Shown: positions 15,238 to 25,010 of the stretch, piece after piece
How the letters are laid out: the number at the start of each line of letters is the position of its first letter
Numbering within the stretch: position 1 is the stretch's first letter
Assembly: GCA_036733165.1 (NCBI GenBank)
Contig: DAINBB010000004.1
Location: 1 to 64,000, forward strand
Length of the DNA stretch: 64,000 bases
From: JAFGGT01 sp036733165
GTDB taxonomy: Archaea > Methanobacteriota_B > Thermococci > Methanofastidiosales > NM3
Reading direction: 5' to 3'
Program-made: the position numbers and the translations under genes
Notes under the pieces: model-generated
Told to the model about the DNA's origin: nothing
Seen by the model: the letters and a program-made list of their open reading frames with translations, nothing else
Databases searched by the model: none

Positions 15238-16836
15238 TTGAGCGAGCTTTTTTGGGCAGACAAATCGGCACAGCAGGTAATTGACAGGGACCCCGAAAGC
15301 GACATCTATGTCACGGAATGTGGACTTGGCGCATCTGGAATACCACATGTCGGCAGTTTGGGCGATGGCATAAGGTCCTATGTGGTGACCCTGGCCATAG
15401 AGAACAAGGGAAAGAACTCCTTCTTCCAGGCCTACTCTGACGACAGGGACGGACTGAGAAAGATACCTTATGGTTTCCCATCCTCGCTCAAGGAATACAT
15501 CGGCAATCCCGTGTCCCACATCCCAGACCCCTTCGGTTGCCATGATTCGTTTGGGGCGCACATATCATCGCTGTTGACAGATGCCTTCGACAGGATAGGG
15601 ATCGATTACAAGTTCCAGTCCAGCGACCAGGCATACAACAAAGGAATGCTGGACAGGGAGATAATGGAGCTCCTCTCCAAGCACAAGGAAGCTGGACAGA
15701 TCATCAAGGATGTCACAGACCAGGACAAGTACCTTACACAATATCCATACTTCGCAATATGCGAGGAATGCGGGAAGATATACACCACCAGGGTTACAGG
15801 TTTCGATGAATCCAAGCGTACGGTCTCGTATGTCTGTGACGGGGAGTTCGTGGGCAAGGACTCCAACACAGGAGAGGACATCCATATCAAGGGCTGCGGC
15901 CACGAGGGAAAATGCGACATCAGGCAGGGCAAGCTTGCCTGGAAGGTGGAGTTCGCAGCGAGATGGAAGGCGTTCGACATTGCCTTCGAGGCGTTCGGCA
16001 AGGACATACTCGAATCGGTGAAGGTAAACGATGTGATCGAGGAGAAGCTGCTTTCGGCAAAGGCGCCGGTGCACGCATTCTACGAGATGTTCGTGGAGCG
16101 TGGAGGAGGCAAGATCTCCAAGTCCAAGGGTAATGTCTTCACTCCCCAGAAATGGCTTTCGTACGGAAGTCCTGACTCGCTGGTCCTCCTCATGCTGAAG
16201 AGGCTCGCGTATTCCAGGGTCGTCGACCTCTTGGAGATCCCCAAGCTCATGGACGAGGTGGACTATCTCCATGATGTCTACTTCAAGAAGGAGAAGGTCA
16301 ACAACGAGAAGGAAAGAAGCCATCTGATAAGGATGTACGAGTACATAAAATTCCTTAATCTGCCCGATTCGCCCGGATTGACGATCCCCTACAACGTCGT
16401 GGCTAATGTCGCATCGGTCATACCCGTGGACACCCCCAACAGGGACGACATCATCATCAACATACTCAGAAACTGCGGAAAAATTCCCCAAGAGATAGAT
16501 GAAGAGCATATGGGTGAGGCACTGAGGAGGATAGGATACGCAACGAACTGGTTGCAGGAAACTGGCGATGTAGAGAGGGAGAAGATCGAGATAGACCAAA
16601 GGGAGTCGGATGCGCTCTCTGTCCTGCTTGACACGCTTGATGACGGAATGGATGCCGAAAAGATACAAAACACCATATTCCAGACGGCAAAGGACCATGA
16701 TCTGAAACCTGCCAAGTTCTTCAAGCTGATATACTCCATACTCCTAGGCGTCCCAAGGGGGCCCAGGGCCGGAAGCCTTATCGAGACGATAGGGATGGAA
16801 AGGGCGAAGGAACTGATAAGGCAGGAACTAAACTAA
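15238..16836 (+). CDS. lysS: Class I lysyl-tRNA synthetase
   Basis: This enzyme charges tRNA-Lys. It has the HIGH-like signature GIPHVGSLGD near residue 35 and the KMSKS-like KISKSKGN near residue 292, both in a class I Rossmann fold. A zinc-binding insert has paired cysteines (CEECGKIY and CGHEGKCD). The length of 532 residues is normal for archaeal class I LysRS. Translation starts at TTG 15238 behind ATGGTGATAAC, an anti-16S match. Its 3' end overlaps by four bases the convergent hydrolase. Class I LysRS is typical of many euryarchaea including methanogens. Confidence 0.95.
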   Translation: MSELFWADKSAQQVIDRDPESDIYVTECGLGASGIPHVGSLGDGIRSYVVTLAIENKGKNSFFQAYSDDRDGLRKIPYGFPSSLKEYIGNPVSHIPDPFGCHDSFGAHISSLLTDAFDRIGIDYKFQSSDQAYNKGMLDREIMELLSKHKEAGQIIKDVTDQDKYLTQYPYFAICEECGKIYTTRVTGFDESKRTVSYVCDGEFVGKDSNTGEDIHIKGCGHEGKCDIRQGKLAWKVEFAARWKAFDIAFEAFGKDILESVKVNDVIEEKLLSAKAPVHAFYEMFVERGGGKISKSKGNVFTPQKWLSYGSPDSLVLLMLKRLAYSRVVDLLEIPKLMDEVDYLHDVYFKKEKVNNEKERSHLIRMYEYIKFLNLPDSPGLTIPYNVVANVASVIPVDTPNRDDIIINILRNCGKIPQEIDEEHMGEALRRIGYATNWLQETGDVEREKIEIDQRESDALSVLLDTLDDGMDAEKIQNTIFQTAKDHDLKPAKFFKLIYSILLGVPRGPRAGSLIETIGMERAKELIRQELN

Positions 16837-17624
16837 TACCTGTGGTCAAGGAAACTGTCAACAAGGTTGAGCTTCGAGAACCTGCCACGTGTGATGAATG
16901 CCAGTGTCTCCTCCTTTCCCAGTATCCTGTCCCTTATCTCTTTTCTGGAAAATCCCCTTCCATCGAGTTCCAATACCGAATCTCCCATGGATGTCAGGTG
17001 TGATATCTTTTCCTCAATGACCTTGTCCGGCTCCTCGAACGGGCGGCCATGGCTGGGAAAGAGGATTTCTATGTCCAACTTCGATATTCGTTCCAACGAG
17101 CCCATAGCATCGTATATGTTGACCTCGTCGCTGACCCATCTTGTCTTGCCCCACAGCACCAGATCGCCTGAGAAAAGATAGCGTTTCTCCGGCAGATAGT
17201 AACCAACATGGTCATCGCTGTGGCCTGGCGTGTATATCTGCCTCACTTCAAATCCATCGCTCTCGACGGAATCGGGGAATATCGTGGGCTTTGAGGGCGC
17301 CACCCTGCCGGCGATGAAACACTCTATAAACGAGCTGTTGTCGGGGTCCTCCAGGCCCCTCACAGCATTCGCATGGCAATATATGGTGCAACTGTTCTGG
17401 TCCTGCACCACGGCATTGTTGCCCACGTGGTCATGGTGGCGATGCGATATGAATATGTTTTCTACCCCTCTGGACAGGGGCAGAATATCCGTACCCATGT
17501 TTATCCCGGTGTCGAACATCGTGTTGCCAAATCTATAAACATTGGCGTTGAAAAGCGACCTCTTCAAGAACTTTTTTATCGTGATGTATCTCTCAACATC
17601 TCCATATTTCCTAATAGTTATCAT
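16833..17624 (-). CDS. Metallo-beta-lactamase-fold hydrolase
   Basis: This 263-residue hydrolase has the zinc motif SHRHHDHVGN near residue 80, then TPGHSDDHVGYY and LFSGDLVLWG, and a late PSHGRPFE. These give a complete binuclear metal site of the glyoxalase-II-like type. The substrate is unknown. A C-terminal helical region of about 80 residues resembles the extension of RNase-independent thioesterase-like members. It is convergent with lysS and has its own promoter region shared head-to-head with pckA (17625-17746, AT-rich). Confidence 0.75.
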   Translation of the reverse strand: MITIRKYGDVERYITIKKFLKRSLFNANVYRFGNTMFDTGINMGTDILPLSRGVENIFISHRHHDHVGNNAVVQDQNSCTIYCHANAVRGLEDPDNSSFIECFIAGRVAPSKPTIFPDSVESDGFEVRQIYTPGHSDDHVGYYLPEKRYLFSGDLVLWGKTRWVSDEVNIYDAMGSLERISKLDIEILFPSHGRPFEEPDKVIEEKISHLTSMGDSVLELDGRGFSRKEIRDRILGKEETLAFITRGRFSKLNLVDSFLDHRY

Positions 17625-17746
17625 ATCAAGGAAAAAATTTACAATTTATTATAAAAAAGTTACCATTTCTAATCAATAACTTTATATAGCATATGAAATT
17701 TAGCATAATGCAAAAACAAGCCAAAATGTGTTAAGGTGCCAAATGA

Positions 17747-19513
17747 ATGAGAAAGATAATTAGGAACCCAGACGATGATTATTATATAGAGTATTTGAAA
17801 CCATATTACGTCCGAACGGCCGATGGTCAATACTTATTCGGGTGCACCCAACCCGGCAGGAGACCAGACAGGGCGTTCTATATGGTACCTGAAGATTACA
17901 GACTTGGCTACGGTCAGAAATCCTTTCCCACCGACATCGGACAGAAGATATACAAGGTCGCGATGGACTACCTCGACAACGTCGACATAATAGTCCAGGA
18001 CGTCATACAGGGCGAGGAGCCATACAAGACCGGCATGCAGATCACGACAAGCGTTGACTGCCCCCACGCGGCATACATACCTTGGATAGGGAGGCATATG
18101 ACGTTCAAGCATGATGAACAGACGAAGTTCTCCTGTTTCAACTTCATCGTGCCAGAGATACTCCCAGAGGAGTATGCGGATAGGATAAGGGAGTTCTGGC
18201 CGGAATACGATCCCAAGGTTCCCCTCACACTCTACGACTTCACCAGGATGGACAAGGACGTCCGGAAGGTCCTGTCGCTGAGAGTCGACTACTTCGGGGG
18301 TGCCTACAAGAAACCCAATCTCACAATGGTCTGGAACCGCGGAGAGTCAGACGGCCTTGTTTCATACCACGGAGGATGCACCTCCAACAGGATAGTGAAG
18401 GGATTGAGCGGCACGGGCAAGACCACATTGACTGTCGGCCCGATGCTTGAACAGGACGACGCGCTCTTGGGAAAGATAAAGTACGATGAGGAAGGGAACG
18501 CAAAGGGTCTCACGATCATAGGGCTCGAGGCGGCCAGTTTCGCCAAATCAGAAGGGCTTACACCCAAAAGCCCGGAGTGGGCAGGGCTCATGAGGGCGAA
18601 GGACACCATAGTCATTGCCATGAACATAGACTGCGAGAACGTGGAGTACGTGATGGAAAAGCACGGCGTCCACATGATAAAGGTGCCAAGGGTGGATAAG
18701 GGAAAGAAGGCCGGAAAGCTCCAGACGACGCTGTATGAGAAGTCCGGGACCAAGAACGGCAGATTCATCTTCGACTTCTCCGCGCTTAATCCGGACTGGA
18801 ACAAGAAGACAAAGTCCCTCAAGACGGAGGCTCTCGTGTTCAAGAGATTCAACACTGTCGAACCGATGTTCAGGGTCGTCGACCCGCGGATGGCCGTGGC
18901 GCTTGACAGCGCATGCGAATCCATCATAACCTCTGCCGTCTCCGGTAAGAAGGCCGGCTCCAAGGTCAGGTCATACGCCGCCACAGACTTCATGGCAAGG
19001 GAACAGGCGCAGCAGGCATTGTTGAAGTGGAAGATATATGAGGACCTGGACCTGTCGCTGAGCGGAGATCTGGTGTTCATCATACTCAACTCGGGGTATG
19101 TTGGAAGGAACGACATTGAGGGCAACGCCCGCAAGGATGCCGATGGCAACCTCCTCGGAGAGAAGATAAGGGTGGAGGACAGCAAGAGAATCCTTGAGCT
19201 GATAGACAGCGAGGAGATCGACGAATGGATTGCGAATCCCATATTCGGATATCTCGTGCCAAACCCGAAGGAAATGGAGGAGAAAGGCATCGAGGGATAC
19301 TCGAAAAGATTCAACATGTTGAACCATTATTCCTCAGAGGAGCTGCTTCGGTTCGCCAATGACGACATTTTAGAGAGGTCGTCATATCTCAACGGTCTTT
19401 TCTCCAATCAGTTGAACGAGGGGGAGCTCAGGCCGATCATAGACTTCTGGAAGAACGTGAAGCTGCCGGACAAGAAGACGGTGGAAAGATTCTACAAGAA
19501 GAACTATTCATAG
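17747..19513 (+). CDS. pckA: Phosphoenolpyruvate carboxykinase (ATP)
   Basis: This enzyme interconverts oxaloacetate and PEP with ATP, the entry to gluconeogenesis. The 588-residue protein has the kinase P-loop GLSGTGKTT at about 219-227 preceded by a conserved cis-loop (SYHGGCTSNRIVKG), and the metal-binding region further on. It resembles the ATP-type rather than the GTP-type enzyme. The gene is relatively GC-rich with strong codon bias, as expected for high expression. GGTG about 9 nt before ATG 17747 supports that start over the overlapping ATG 17743, which is out of frame. Confidence 0.9.
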   Translation: MRKIIRNPDDDYYIEYLKPYYVRTADGQYLFGCTQPGRRPDRAFYMVPEDYRLGYGQKSFPTDIGQKIYKVAMDYLDNVDIIVQDVIQGEEPYKTGMQITTSVDCPHAAYIPWIGRHMTFKHDEQTKFSCFNFIVPEILPEEYADRIREFWPEYDPKVPLTLYDFTRMDKDVRKVLSLRVDYFGGAYKKPNLTMVWNRGESDGLVSYHGGCTSNRIVKGLSGTGKTTLTVGPMLEQDDALLGKIKYDEEGNAKGLTIIGLEAASFAKSEGLTPKSPEWAGLMRAKDTIVIAMNIDCENVEYVMEKHGVHMIKVPRVDKGKKAGKLQTTLYEKSGTKNGRFIFDFSALNPDWNKKTKSLKTEALVFKRFNTVEPMFRVVDPRMAVALDSACESIITSAVSGKKAGSKVRSYAATDFMAREQAQQALLKWKIYEDLDLSLSGDLVFIILNSGYVGRNDIEGNARKDADGNLLGEKIRVEDSKRILELIDSEEIDEWIANPIFGYLVPNPKEMEEKGIEGYSKRFNMLNHYSSEELLRFANDDILERSSYLNGLFSNQLNEGELRPIIDFWKNVKLPDKKTVERFYKKNYS

Positions 19514-19525
19514 TTCTTCATTCCT

Positions 19526-20494
19526 TTATCCCCTTATCAGCAGCATCGCGATATATATTATGTAAAGGGCCAAGAGCACCATGCCCTTCGGCCGCCTTAT
19601 CATGCTCTCGACACCCATATGGACCATGACCAGAAACACGGTCGTCGCCACGATCACCAGCAACATGTCCAGGAGAAGGGAATCCATTATTGGTATGGGA
19701 GTAACGATGCTGGACATCCCGAGGACCCAGAGGATGTTGAAGATGTTGGACCCGACTATGTTTCCCACAGCGATGTCACAATTCTTTTTGAATGCTGCTA
19801 TCAGGCTGGTAGCAAGCTCGGGCAGCGATGTGCCGAAGGCGACTATGGTCGAACTTATCAATATCTCCGATATGGAGAGGTTTCTCGCAAGCGCCACGGC
19901 GTTGTCGACTATCAGTTCCCCCCCTATATAGAGGGCGACCACGCCTGCGGATATGAACAGTAAGGACTTCGGAAATCCGTAGTCCGCCTCATATACCTGC
20001 TCATCAAGTATCTCGTCCCTGGACCTCCTAAGGATGAAGAAGAGGAAGAGCAAAAAACCGATCAAGAGCACAATACCGTCAAAACGGGAAATTATGTTGG
20101 TCTGTCCGCCAAGGATTATCACGTCACTTGCCAACACCAGCAAGAGCACTGAAGAGAAGAGGGCGTATGGGATGTCCCTGGTCTTGGCGTAACGATTGAC
20201 GTCCAGAGGCATTATCATCGCCGTCACTCCCACTATGAGCAGTATGTTCGCCATGTTGCTACCTATGATGTTTCCCACAGCTATGTCGGTGCTGCCCTTG
20301 AGGGCGGATATCATGTTCACTATGAACTCCGGCAGCGATGTGCCGAAGGCGACGATCGTGAGTCCTATTATGAAGTAGGACACTCCGAACCTTTGGGCGA
20401 TGTAAGAAGAGCCCTTTATCAAGTAATCCGCGCCCTTCACCAACATTATGAATCCGATCGCTATCAAAAACAATTCCATGTACATGGGATACAT
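19526..20494 (-). CDS. Sodium/calcium-type cation antiporter (CaCA family)
   Basis: This membrane protein of about 320 residues has two homologous halves. Each half carries the alpha-repeat: GLTIVAFGTSLPEF with GNIIGSNMANILL in the first, and SSTIVAFGTSLPELATS with GNIVGSNIFNILWVLG in the second. These Gly/Ser/Glu/Asn residues line the ion path in CaCA exchangers. Calcium as substrate is inferred. ATG 20494 is chosen because TATTTAT lies about 24 bp upstream; a TTG at 20503 and ATG codons at 20485 and 20479 are also in frame. It converges on pckA. Confidence 0.9.
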   Translation of the reverse strand: MYPMYMELFLIAIGFIMLVKGADYLIKGSSYIAQRFGVSYFIIGLTIVAFGTSLPEFIVNMISALKGSTDIAVGNIIGSNMANILLIVGVTAMIMPLDVNRYAKTRDIPYALFSSVLLLVLASDVIILGGQTNIISRFDGIVLLIGFLLFLFFILRRSRDEILDEQVYEADYGFPKSLLFISAGVVALYIGGELIVDNAVALARNLSISEILISSTIVAFGTSLPELATSLIAAFKKNCDIAVGNIVGSNIFNILWVLGMSSIVTPIPIMDSLLLDMLLVIVATTVFLVMVHMGVESMIRRPKGMVLLALYIIYIAMLLIRG

Positions 20495-20600
20495 TACTAT
20501 CAAAACATATCAGGATAAATACTTTCTTCATGAAACATGGCGTTCATCCATTGGCCGACATTCGAAGTAATTTTATATATGTGCCAAATTATTATCAACA

Positions 20601-22136
20601 ATGTCAAAAAAAGCTAGAGATATATGGGAGCGATTTCAAGGAGGGGGAAAGATATCCATCGGCAGGCCATCCATATGGATCCTTGTCGCATTGGCAGCCG
20701 TCCTGTCCTTGTGCTACTATGTCAGGCCATGGTTCCACGGACTTATCATTGGCCTCTACAGGGCCCCTCTGGTAATGATGTTCCTATTTGCGATATTTCT
20801 CTTTATAATGATGAATCTTTTCATGTACAGCCAACTTGAGAAGACCAGGAACAGGGACACCGCAAGATATGAGAGATATCAAAGGATCAGGAAGGGCCTG
20901 ACCGCCCTGGTGGTCATATTTATCATTGCGCTCGTCCCCCTATACATGTATAGCGGATACTACATGGACCGTACACTATATGAGAACACAGATTATATCT
21001 ACATCGAATCGATGCCTGAGACGAACCTGATACGCTTCCTGCCCTTTTCCGTGGCGGAGAGGTACTCGTTGGACGCCTTCACAGACCCCCAATACACGCT
21101 GGGCGATGGCGATCTTGTGAAGCAGGACGGAAGGCTTTACTGGAACTTCCCCATCGTGCCGGAAGGCACCATCCTCTACTTCACGAAAAAACCCCAGGGT
21201 GTCATCTCCATCAGCGCCGACAACAGTGAGAAGGAGATAAGCACCAACATGTCGGAGATGGACATAGGTGAGAACATCGGCATAACAGATGGCATAGAAT
21301 GGAACATCTACAAACAGGACATGTTCTGTGACATCGCCGACATCTACTATCAGGACGACCTGATAATTGTCTCGGTCATCAAGTACAAGTTCAAGCTCAT
21401 TGGCAGGTATCCATACTTCGGCGGCGTCTATACGATAGACTTCGATGGCAACATAGAGTATTATGATCCGGAGGAGGCCGCCGAACAGCCATGGGGAAAC
21501 AGGATTTATCCAGAATCCCTAGCCAGAAAACAGATAGAGGTCGTGAACACCAAGAACGGCCTTGTCAACATGTGGATCTATCATGAGGAGATGATAGAGA
21601 TACAGGACGTGTACAGCGGAGGGAACGTCCAGCCCTTTCTGCTCGATACGGAGGACGGACTCGTTTGGATGACGGCGGTCGAGCCCAGAGGGGAGAGCTT
21701 TGGCCTGTACGAACTGTACTTCCAAAGCGCGGTGGATGGCAAGATATACGTTTACAGGGTGTCCTCGGAGAACCTCACAGGTCCAAGGTACTCCATAGAC
21801 TACGTCAAGAAGACGTTCCCCAACTTCGACTGGAACTCGTTCTACATATCAGAACCGAGGCCCATCATAAAGGAAGAGCAACTCTTTTGGCTGGTATCCA
21901 TCGTTCCGTATGATTCCGCAGGCGTCACGAAACAGTGCGTGGTCAATGCCAAGACCAGCGAGGTCACCTCCTTCGAGTCGGATGAGGATGTGTTGGCGTT
22001 CTTTGCGGGGGACGTGCCTGGCACTCCGGACGGGGAAGACATAACCATAGAGGATATCCTTGAGATGATCGACGAACTGGAGACCATGATAGAGGAGCTA
22101 AGGACATTGCTGGAGCAATACGAATCCGAGGGATAG
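20601..22136 (+). CDS. Unrecognised membrane protein with large extracytoplasmic domain
   Basis: I do not recognise a family. The 511-residue protein has three hydrophobic segments in its first 120 residues: around 25-45, 52-75, and 100-120 ending LVPLYMYSGYYMD. A roughly 370-residue beta-rich region follows that should lie outside the cell. It is rich in Tyr, Trp and acidic residues. The C-terminus (about 475-511) is an acidic coiled coil. TTTTATATATG upstream gives a plausible TATA box. The stop is one base before the ATG of the following acetyltransferase-like gene, so the two are probably translationally coupled. Confidence 0.7.
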   Translation: MSKKARDIWERFQGGGKISIGRPSIWILVALAAVLSLCYYVRPWFHGLIIGLYRAPLVMMFLFAIFLFIMMNLFMYSQLEKTRNRDTARYERYQRIRKGLTALVVIFIIALVPLYMYSGYYMDRTLYENTDYIYIESMPETNLIRFLPFSVAERYSLDAFTDPQYTLGDGDLVKQDGRLYWNFPIVPEGTILYFTKKPQGVISISADNSEKEISTNMSEMDIGENIGITDGIEWNIYKQDMFCDIADIYYQDDLIIVSVIKYKFKLIGRYPYFGGVYTIDFDGNIEYYDPEEAAEQPWGNRIYPESLARKQIEVVNTKNGLVNMWIYHEEMIEIQDVYSGGNVQPFLLDTEDGLVWMTAVEPRGESFGLYELYFQSAVDGKIYVYRVSSENLTGPRYSIDYVKKTFPNFDWNSFYISEPRPIIKEEQLFWLVSIVPYDSAGVTKQCVVNAKTSEVTSFESDEDVLAFFAGDVPGTPDGEDITIEDILEMIDELETMIEELRTLLEQYESEG

Positions 22137-22137
22137 G

Positions 22138-22938
22138 ATGACCGAAAATGACGTTGTTGATGGAACGAAGCACCCCATTACCGTGGATTCCCTTGTCGGC
22201 GACCTGGAGAGGATTGGTGTCGGAGAGGGAACAGTGCTCTTCGTGCAGTCATCCCTATCCTCCATCGGGTGGGTGTGTGGGGGTGCGGTCGCAGTCATAC
22301 AGGCGCTCCTGAACACAATAGGGGATGAAGGCACGCTGGTGATGCCGTGCATGTCCTCTGACTGGAGCGATCCGTCACGTTGGGAGAATCCGCCAGTCCC
22401 CATGGGCTGGTGGGACATAATCAAGGACTGCATGCCCCCTTTTGACAAGGATGTGACACCAGCAAGGAAGATGGGTGCGGTGGCCAACGCATTCAGATGT
22501 TGGCCGGGGGTTGTCAGGTCGGACCATCCGATATCCTTTATTGCCGGCGGGAAACACTCAAGATACGTCGTTGAGGGACAGCCATTGTCATTTCCAATGG
22601 GAGCGGGTTCCCCTTTGGAGAGATGCTGTGAGATGGACGGATACGGATTGCTTATTGGCACGGAGAGGAACACCACTCTCCACCTCGCCGAATATCGGGC
22701 ATGTTTCACGAAAAAGACAGTGAAAAATGGCGTTCCGATGATCAGGAACGGCAGAAGGGAATGGTGTGAATACGAAGAATATGAGGACTACACCGAACAT
22801 TTTCCAAAAATCCTAAGCGAGTTCTCAGGAACTGGCAGATGCAAGATGGGTATGATAGGCAATGCAAAAAGCCATCTTTTCAAACAGTCGGATATCGTCG
22901 ATTACGGCAAAGAATGGTTCGAAAGGAACCTAAATTGA
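22138..22938 (+). CDS. AAC(3)-fold acetyltransferase-like protein
   Basis: This 266-residue protein belongs to the aminoglycoside 3-N-acetyltransferase fold. It has LFVQSSLSSIGWVCGGAVAV near residue 35, TLVMPCMSSDW near 62, and RSDHPISFIAGG near 126, all recurrent in AAC(3)/YokD proteins that use acetyl-CoA. Chromosomal members in archaea and bacteria usually act on unknown small molecules, so antibiotic resistance should not be assumed. Its ATG follows the membrane protein by one base, with GAGGGATAGG in front, which points to a linked function. Confidence 0.8.
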   Translation: MTENDVVDGTKHPITVDSLVGDLERIGVGEGTVLFVQSSLSSIGWVCGGAVAVIQALLNTIGDEGTLVMPCMSSDWSDPSRWENPPVPMGWWDIIKDCMPPFDKDVTPARKMGAVANAFRCWPGVVRSDHPISFIAGGKHSRYVVEGQPLSFPMGAGSPLERCCEMDGYGLLIGTERNTTLHLAEYRACFTKKTVKNGVPMIRNGRREWCEYEEYEDYTEHFPKILSEFSGTGRCKMGMIGNAKSHLFKQSDIVDYGKEWFERNLN

Positions 22939-22967
22939 TACCCCTTTGTTTCCACTGGAGAATTTAT

Positions 22968-24929
22968 CTAATTAATTGCCCTTGGAATAGAAATTACGAA
23001 TATCGTGCCCCCCATGTCGCCCGATTTGACGGTTATGTTGCCGTTGTGCATCCCCACCATCCCTCTCACTATTGACAATCCCAGTCCGTGGCCCCCCGTC
23101 CTCTCCCTGTTCTTGCCCCTTGTGAATTTGTTCATGAGAGTCACGAGCTCGTCGGAGGATATGCTGTCATGTCCGTCGTCCTCGAACTCGATCTCATAAT
23201 GATCATCCTTGCATTTGTACGAGATACGGCAGGCCGAGGTATACTTTAGGGCATTGTCGATGAGATTGCTAAAGACGTTTACAAGGAGGGGCAGCGCCTC
23301 GATGGGACATTCGTGGTCTAGTGGCGTAAAACAGATGTTATTGTACTTTGGATGGTGTTTGAAGTTCTCTACGGACTCGGACAACAACCCTCCCAATTCC
23401 ATCTTCTCAAAATGCTTTGAGAGTTCCCCTTCTTCCAACCTCGCGAACAGCAACGCGTTGTCTATTATGAGCTTCATCCTGTCGGATTGATAAAGAAGCT
23501 TGGATATAACCTCGTTGGCTTCTGGAGCTTCCTTCAAAAGAATGTCCATGTATCCCCTGCTTATGAATAAAGGATTTTTAAGGTCATGGGCCAGCATTGA
23601 TATGAAGAAGTCTGTCAGTTCCTTCGTATCCTTCAAATTATTGAAGAGCAGGGCGTTCTCCAAGGCTATGGATGTCTGCGCGGCAAACATCTGGGCCTTT
23701 TCCAGTTCCACATTCTCAAAGTTCGTCCCCGTTCTGAAAAGATTCAATACGCCGATGGTGTCGCCATGCCCCTTCAGGGGAACGGACATCATCTTCTCAT
23801 CCTTTTCCAACGTCCCGGGTATGAGAATGATATCCCTGTCGGAGAGGGGATCGTTGATGATCTCCGCCTTGCCACCTCTTGCGACGCGTCCCGTAGCCCC
23901 CTCGTTGATCGACGCCTCGAAGCCCATGATCGCATCCCTGTCAACACCTGTTGCATATATCGGATGAAGATACTTCCTCTCCTTGTCTATCTTATAGAAC
24001 GATAGTGTGTCAAATGGTATCAGGAGCTTTATCTTTTCGGCTATTCTCCTCAAGACCATATCCAAGCTCAGTATGTTGATGTCGTTTAGGATGTATAACA
24101 GATTCTCAAGGTATGTCTTGCTCTTCTGGAGTTCGATCTCTGTCTCCTTTATGTCTGTTATATCATACCCCGAAAGACCTATCTTATCATCAGGCAATCT
24201 GAAGGTATTGACTATGAAATGACATTTCCTACCCTCAACTTCAAACGTGAAACAATCGTCTCTGAAAACGGTGTTATCCTCGAATGAGCGTATTATCTCA
24301 TTTTTCAATCTTTGTGCATCTTCTGAGGACCATATTTGTGTATATTCCATGTCAATGCTCTCATCGAGGTTGATATGGGAATAATCCTTGGCGGTCTTGT
24401 TGGCATCAAGTAGATAGAGGTCCCCGGGTGGTCTGTATTTCAGGACGTAAAGGCCCAATGGCAGCGAATGTATTATGTTGTCCGACATTATCAGCTTTTG
24501 TTCCATGTCTTTCTTTTCAATATGTGTCAGATGGTGATGTACGTGCGAATTGATCGCATTATAGATCCTATCATAGCTAGCGAAGCCCACATCTTTTGTA
24601 AAATAGTCATTGGCCCCATGGACAAAGGCCTCCCTCGCCACGGTCTCATCGCCTTGCCCTGTTAGGAAGATGACTGGCAATTCCATGCCTTGGGTCCTGA
24701 TATTGTATAAGAAGTCAAGGCCGGTCCCGCCTATCAACTGATAATCGCACAGGACACAATCATATCTGTTGTTCCTAATTTTTTGAATCCCTAGACCTGG
24801 AGACTTCACAAGATCGAAAATCAATCTGTCACTCTTGTTCCTCTTCGCTATATTGTTTAGTTGTATGGATATGAATCTTGAATATTCCTCATCGTCCTCA
24901 ACGTGCAGGATATGTAATTGCGATGACAT
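22968..24929 (-). CDS. Sensor histidine kinase with N-terminal receiver, PAS and GAF domains
   Basis: Domain order over 653 residues is as follows. A receiver at 1-125 has acidic pocket HVEDDE, phospho-Asp in VLCDYQL, and Lys in FTKD. A PAS-like region lies at about 150-265 and a GAF at about 280-425. HisKA has the phospho-His in MLAHDLKNPLF near 443. HATPase has N box NLIDNALKYTS, G1 FEDDGHDS and G2 GGHGLGLSIV. There is no membrane segment, so it is a cytoplasmic sensor. A receiver in front of the kinase is common in archaeal systems and suggests it is part of a phosphorelay or is self-regulated. No partner regulator is adjacent. The signal is unknown. Confidence 0.9.
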   Translation of the reverse strand: MSSQLHILHVEDDEEYSRFISIQLNNIAKRNKSDRLIFDLVKSPGLGIQKIRNNRYDCVLCDYQLIGGTGLDFLYNIRTQGMELPVIFLTGQGDETVAREAFVHGANDYFTKDVGFASYDRIYNAINSHVHHHLTHIEKKDMEQKLIMSDNIIHSLPLGLYVLKYRPPGDLYLLDANKTAKDYSHINLDESIDMEYTQIWSSEDAQRLKNEIIRSFEDNTVFRDDCFTFEVEGRKCHFIVNTFRLPDDKIGLSGYDITDIKETEIELQKSKTYLENLLYILNDINILSLDMVLRRIAEKIKLLIPFDTLSFYKIDKERKYLHPIYATGVDRDAIMGFEASINEGATGRVARGGKAEIINDPLSDRDIILIPGTLEKDEKMMSVPLKGHGDTIGVLNLFRTGTNFENVELEKAQMFAAQTSIALENALLFNNLKDTKELTDFFISMLAHDLKNPLFISRGYMDILLKEAPEANEVISKLLYQSDRMKLIIDNALLFARLEEGELSKHFEKMELGGLLSESVENFKHHPKYNNICFTPLDHECPIEALPLLVNVFSNLIDNALKYTSACRISYKCKDDHYEIEFEDDGHDSISSDELVTLMNKFTRGKNRERTGGHGLGLSIVRGMVGMHNGNITVKSGDMGGTIFVISIPRAIN

Positions 24930-25010
24930 TTAATAAGAAACTGAAGAAGTGATGATATATTTTTCTGTTGTCGGAAGTGTATATGCTAAAATATCAACGG
25001 CTATTACGAA

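Noticed and set aside
20669..20680. ATCCATATGGAT palindrome matching part of the candidate operator
   Set aside because: It lies inside the coding sequence of the membrane protein at 20601, far from a promoter, and lacks the spaced arrangement. A similar CCATATGG in the gene at 38920 is also coding.
22138..22938. Aminoglycoside resistance gene
   Set aside because: The fold matches AAC(3), but chromosomal archaeal members are not known to confer resistance, and aminoglycosides act poorly on archaeal ribosomes.
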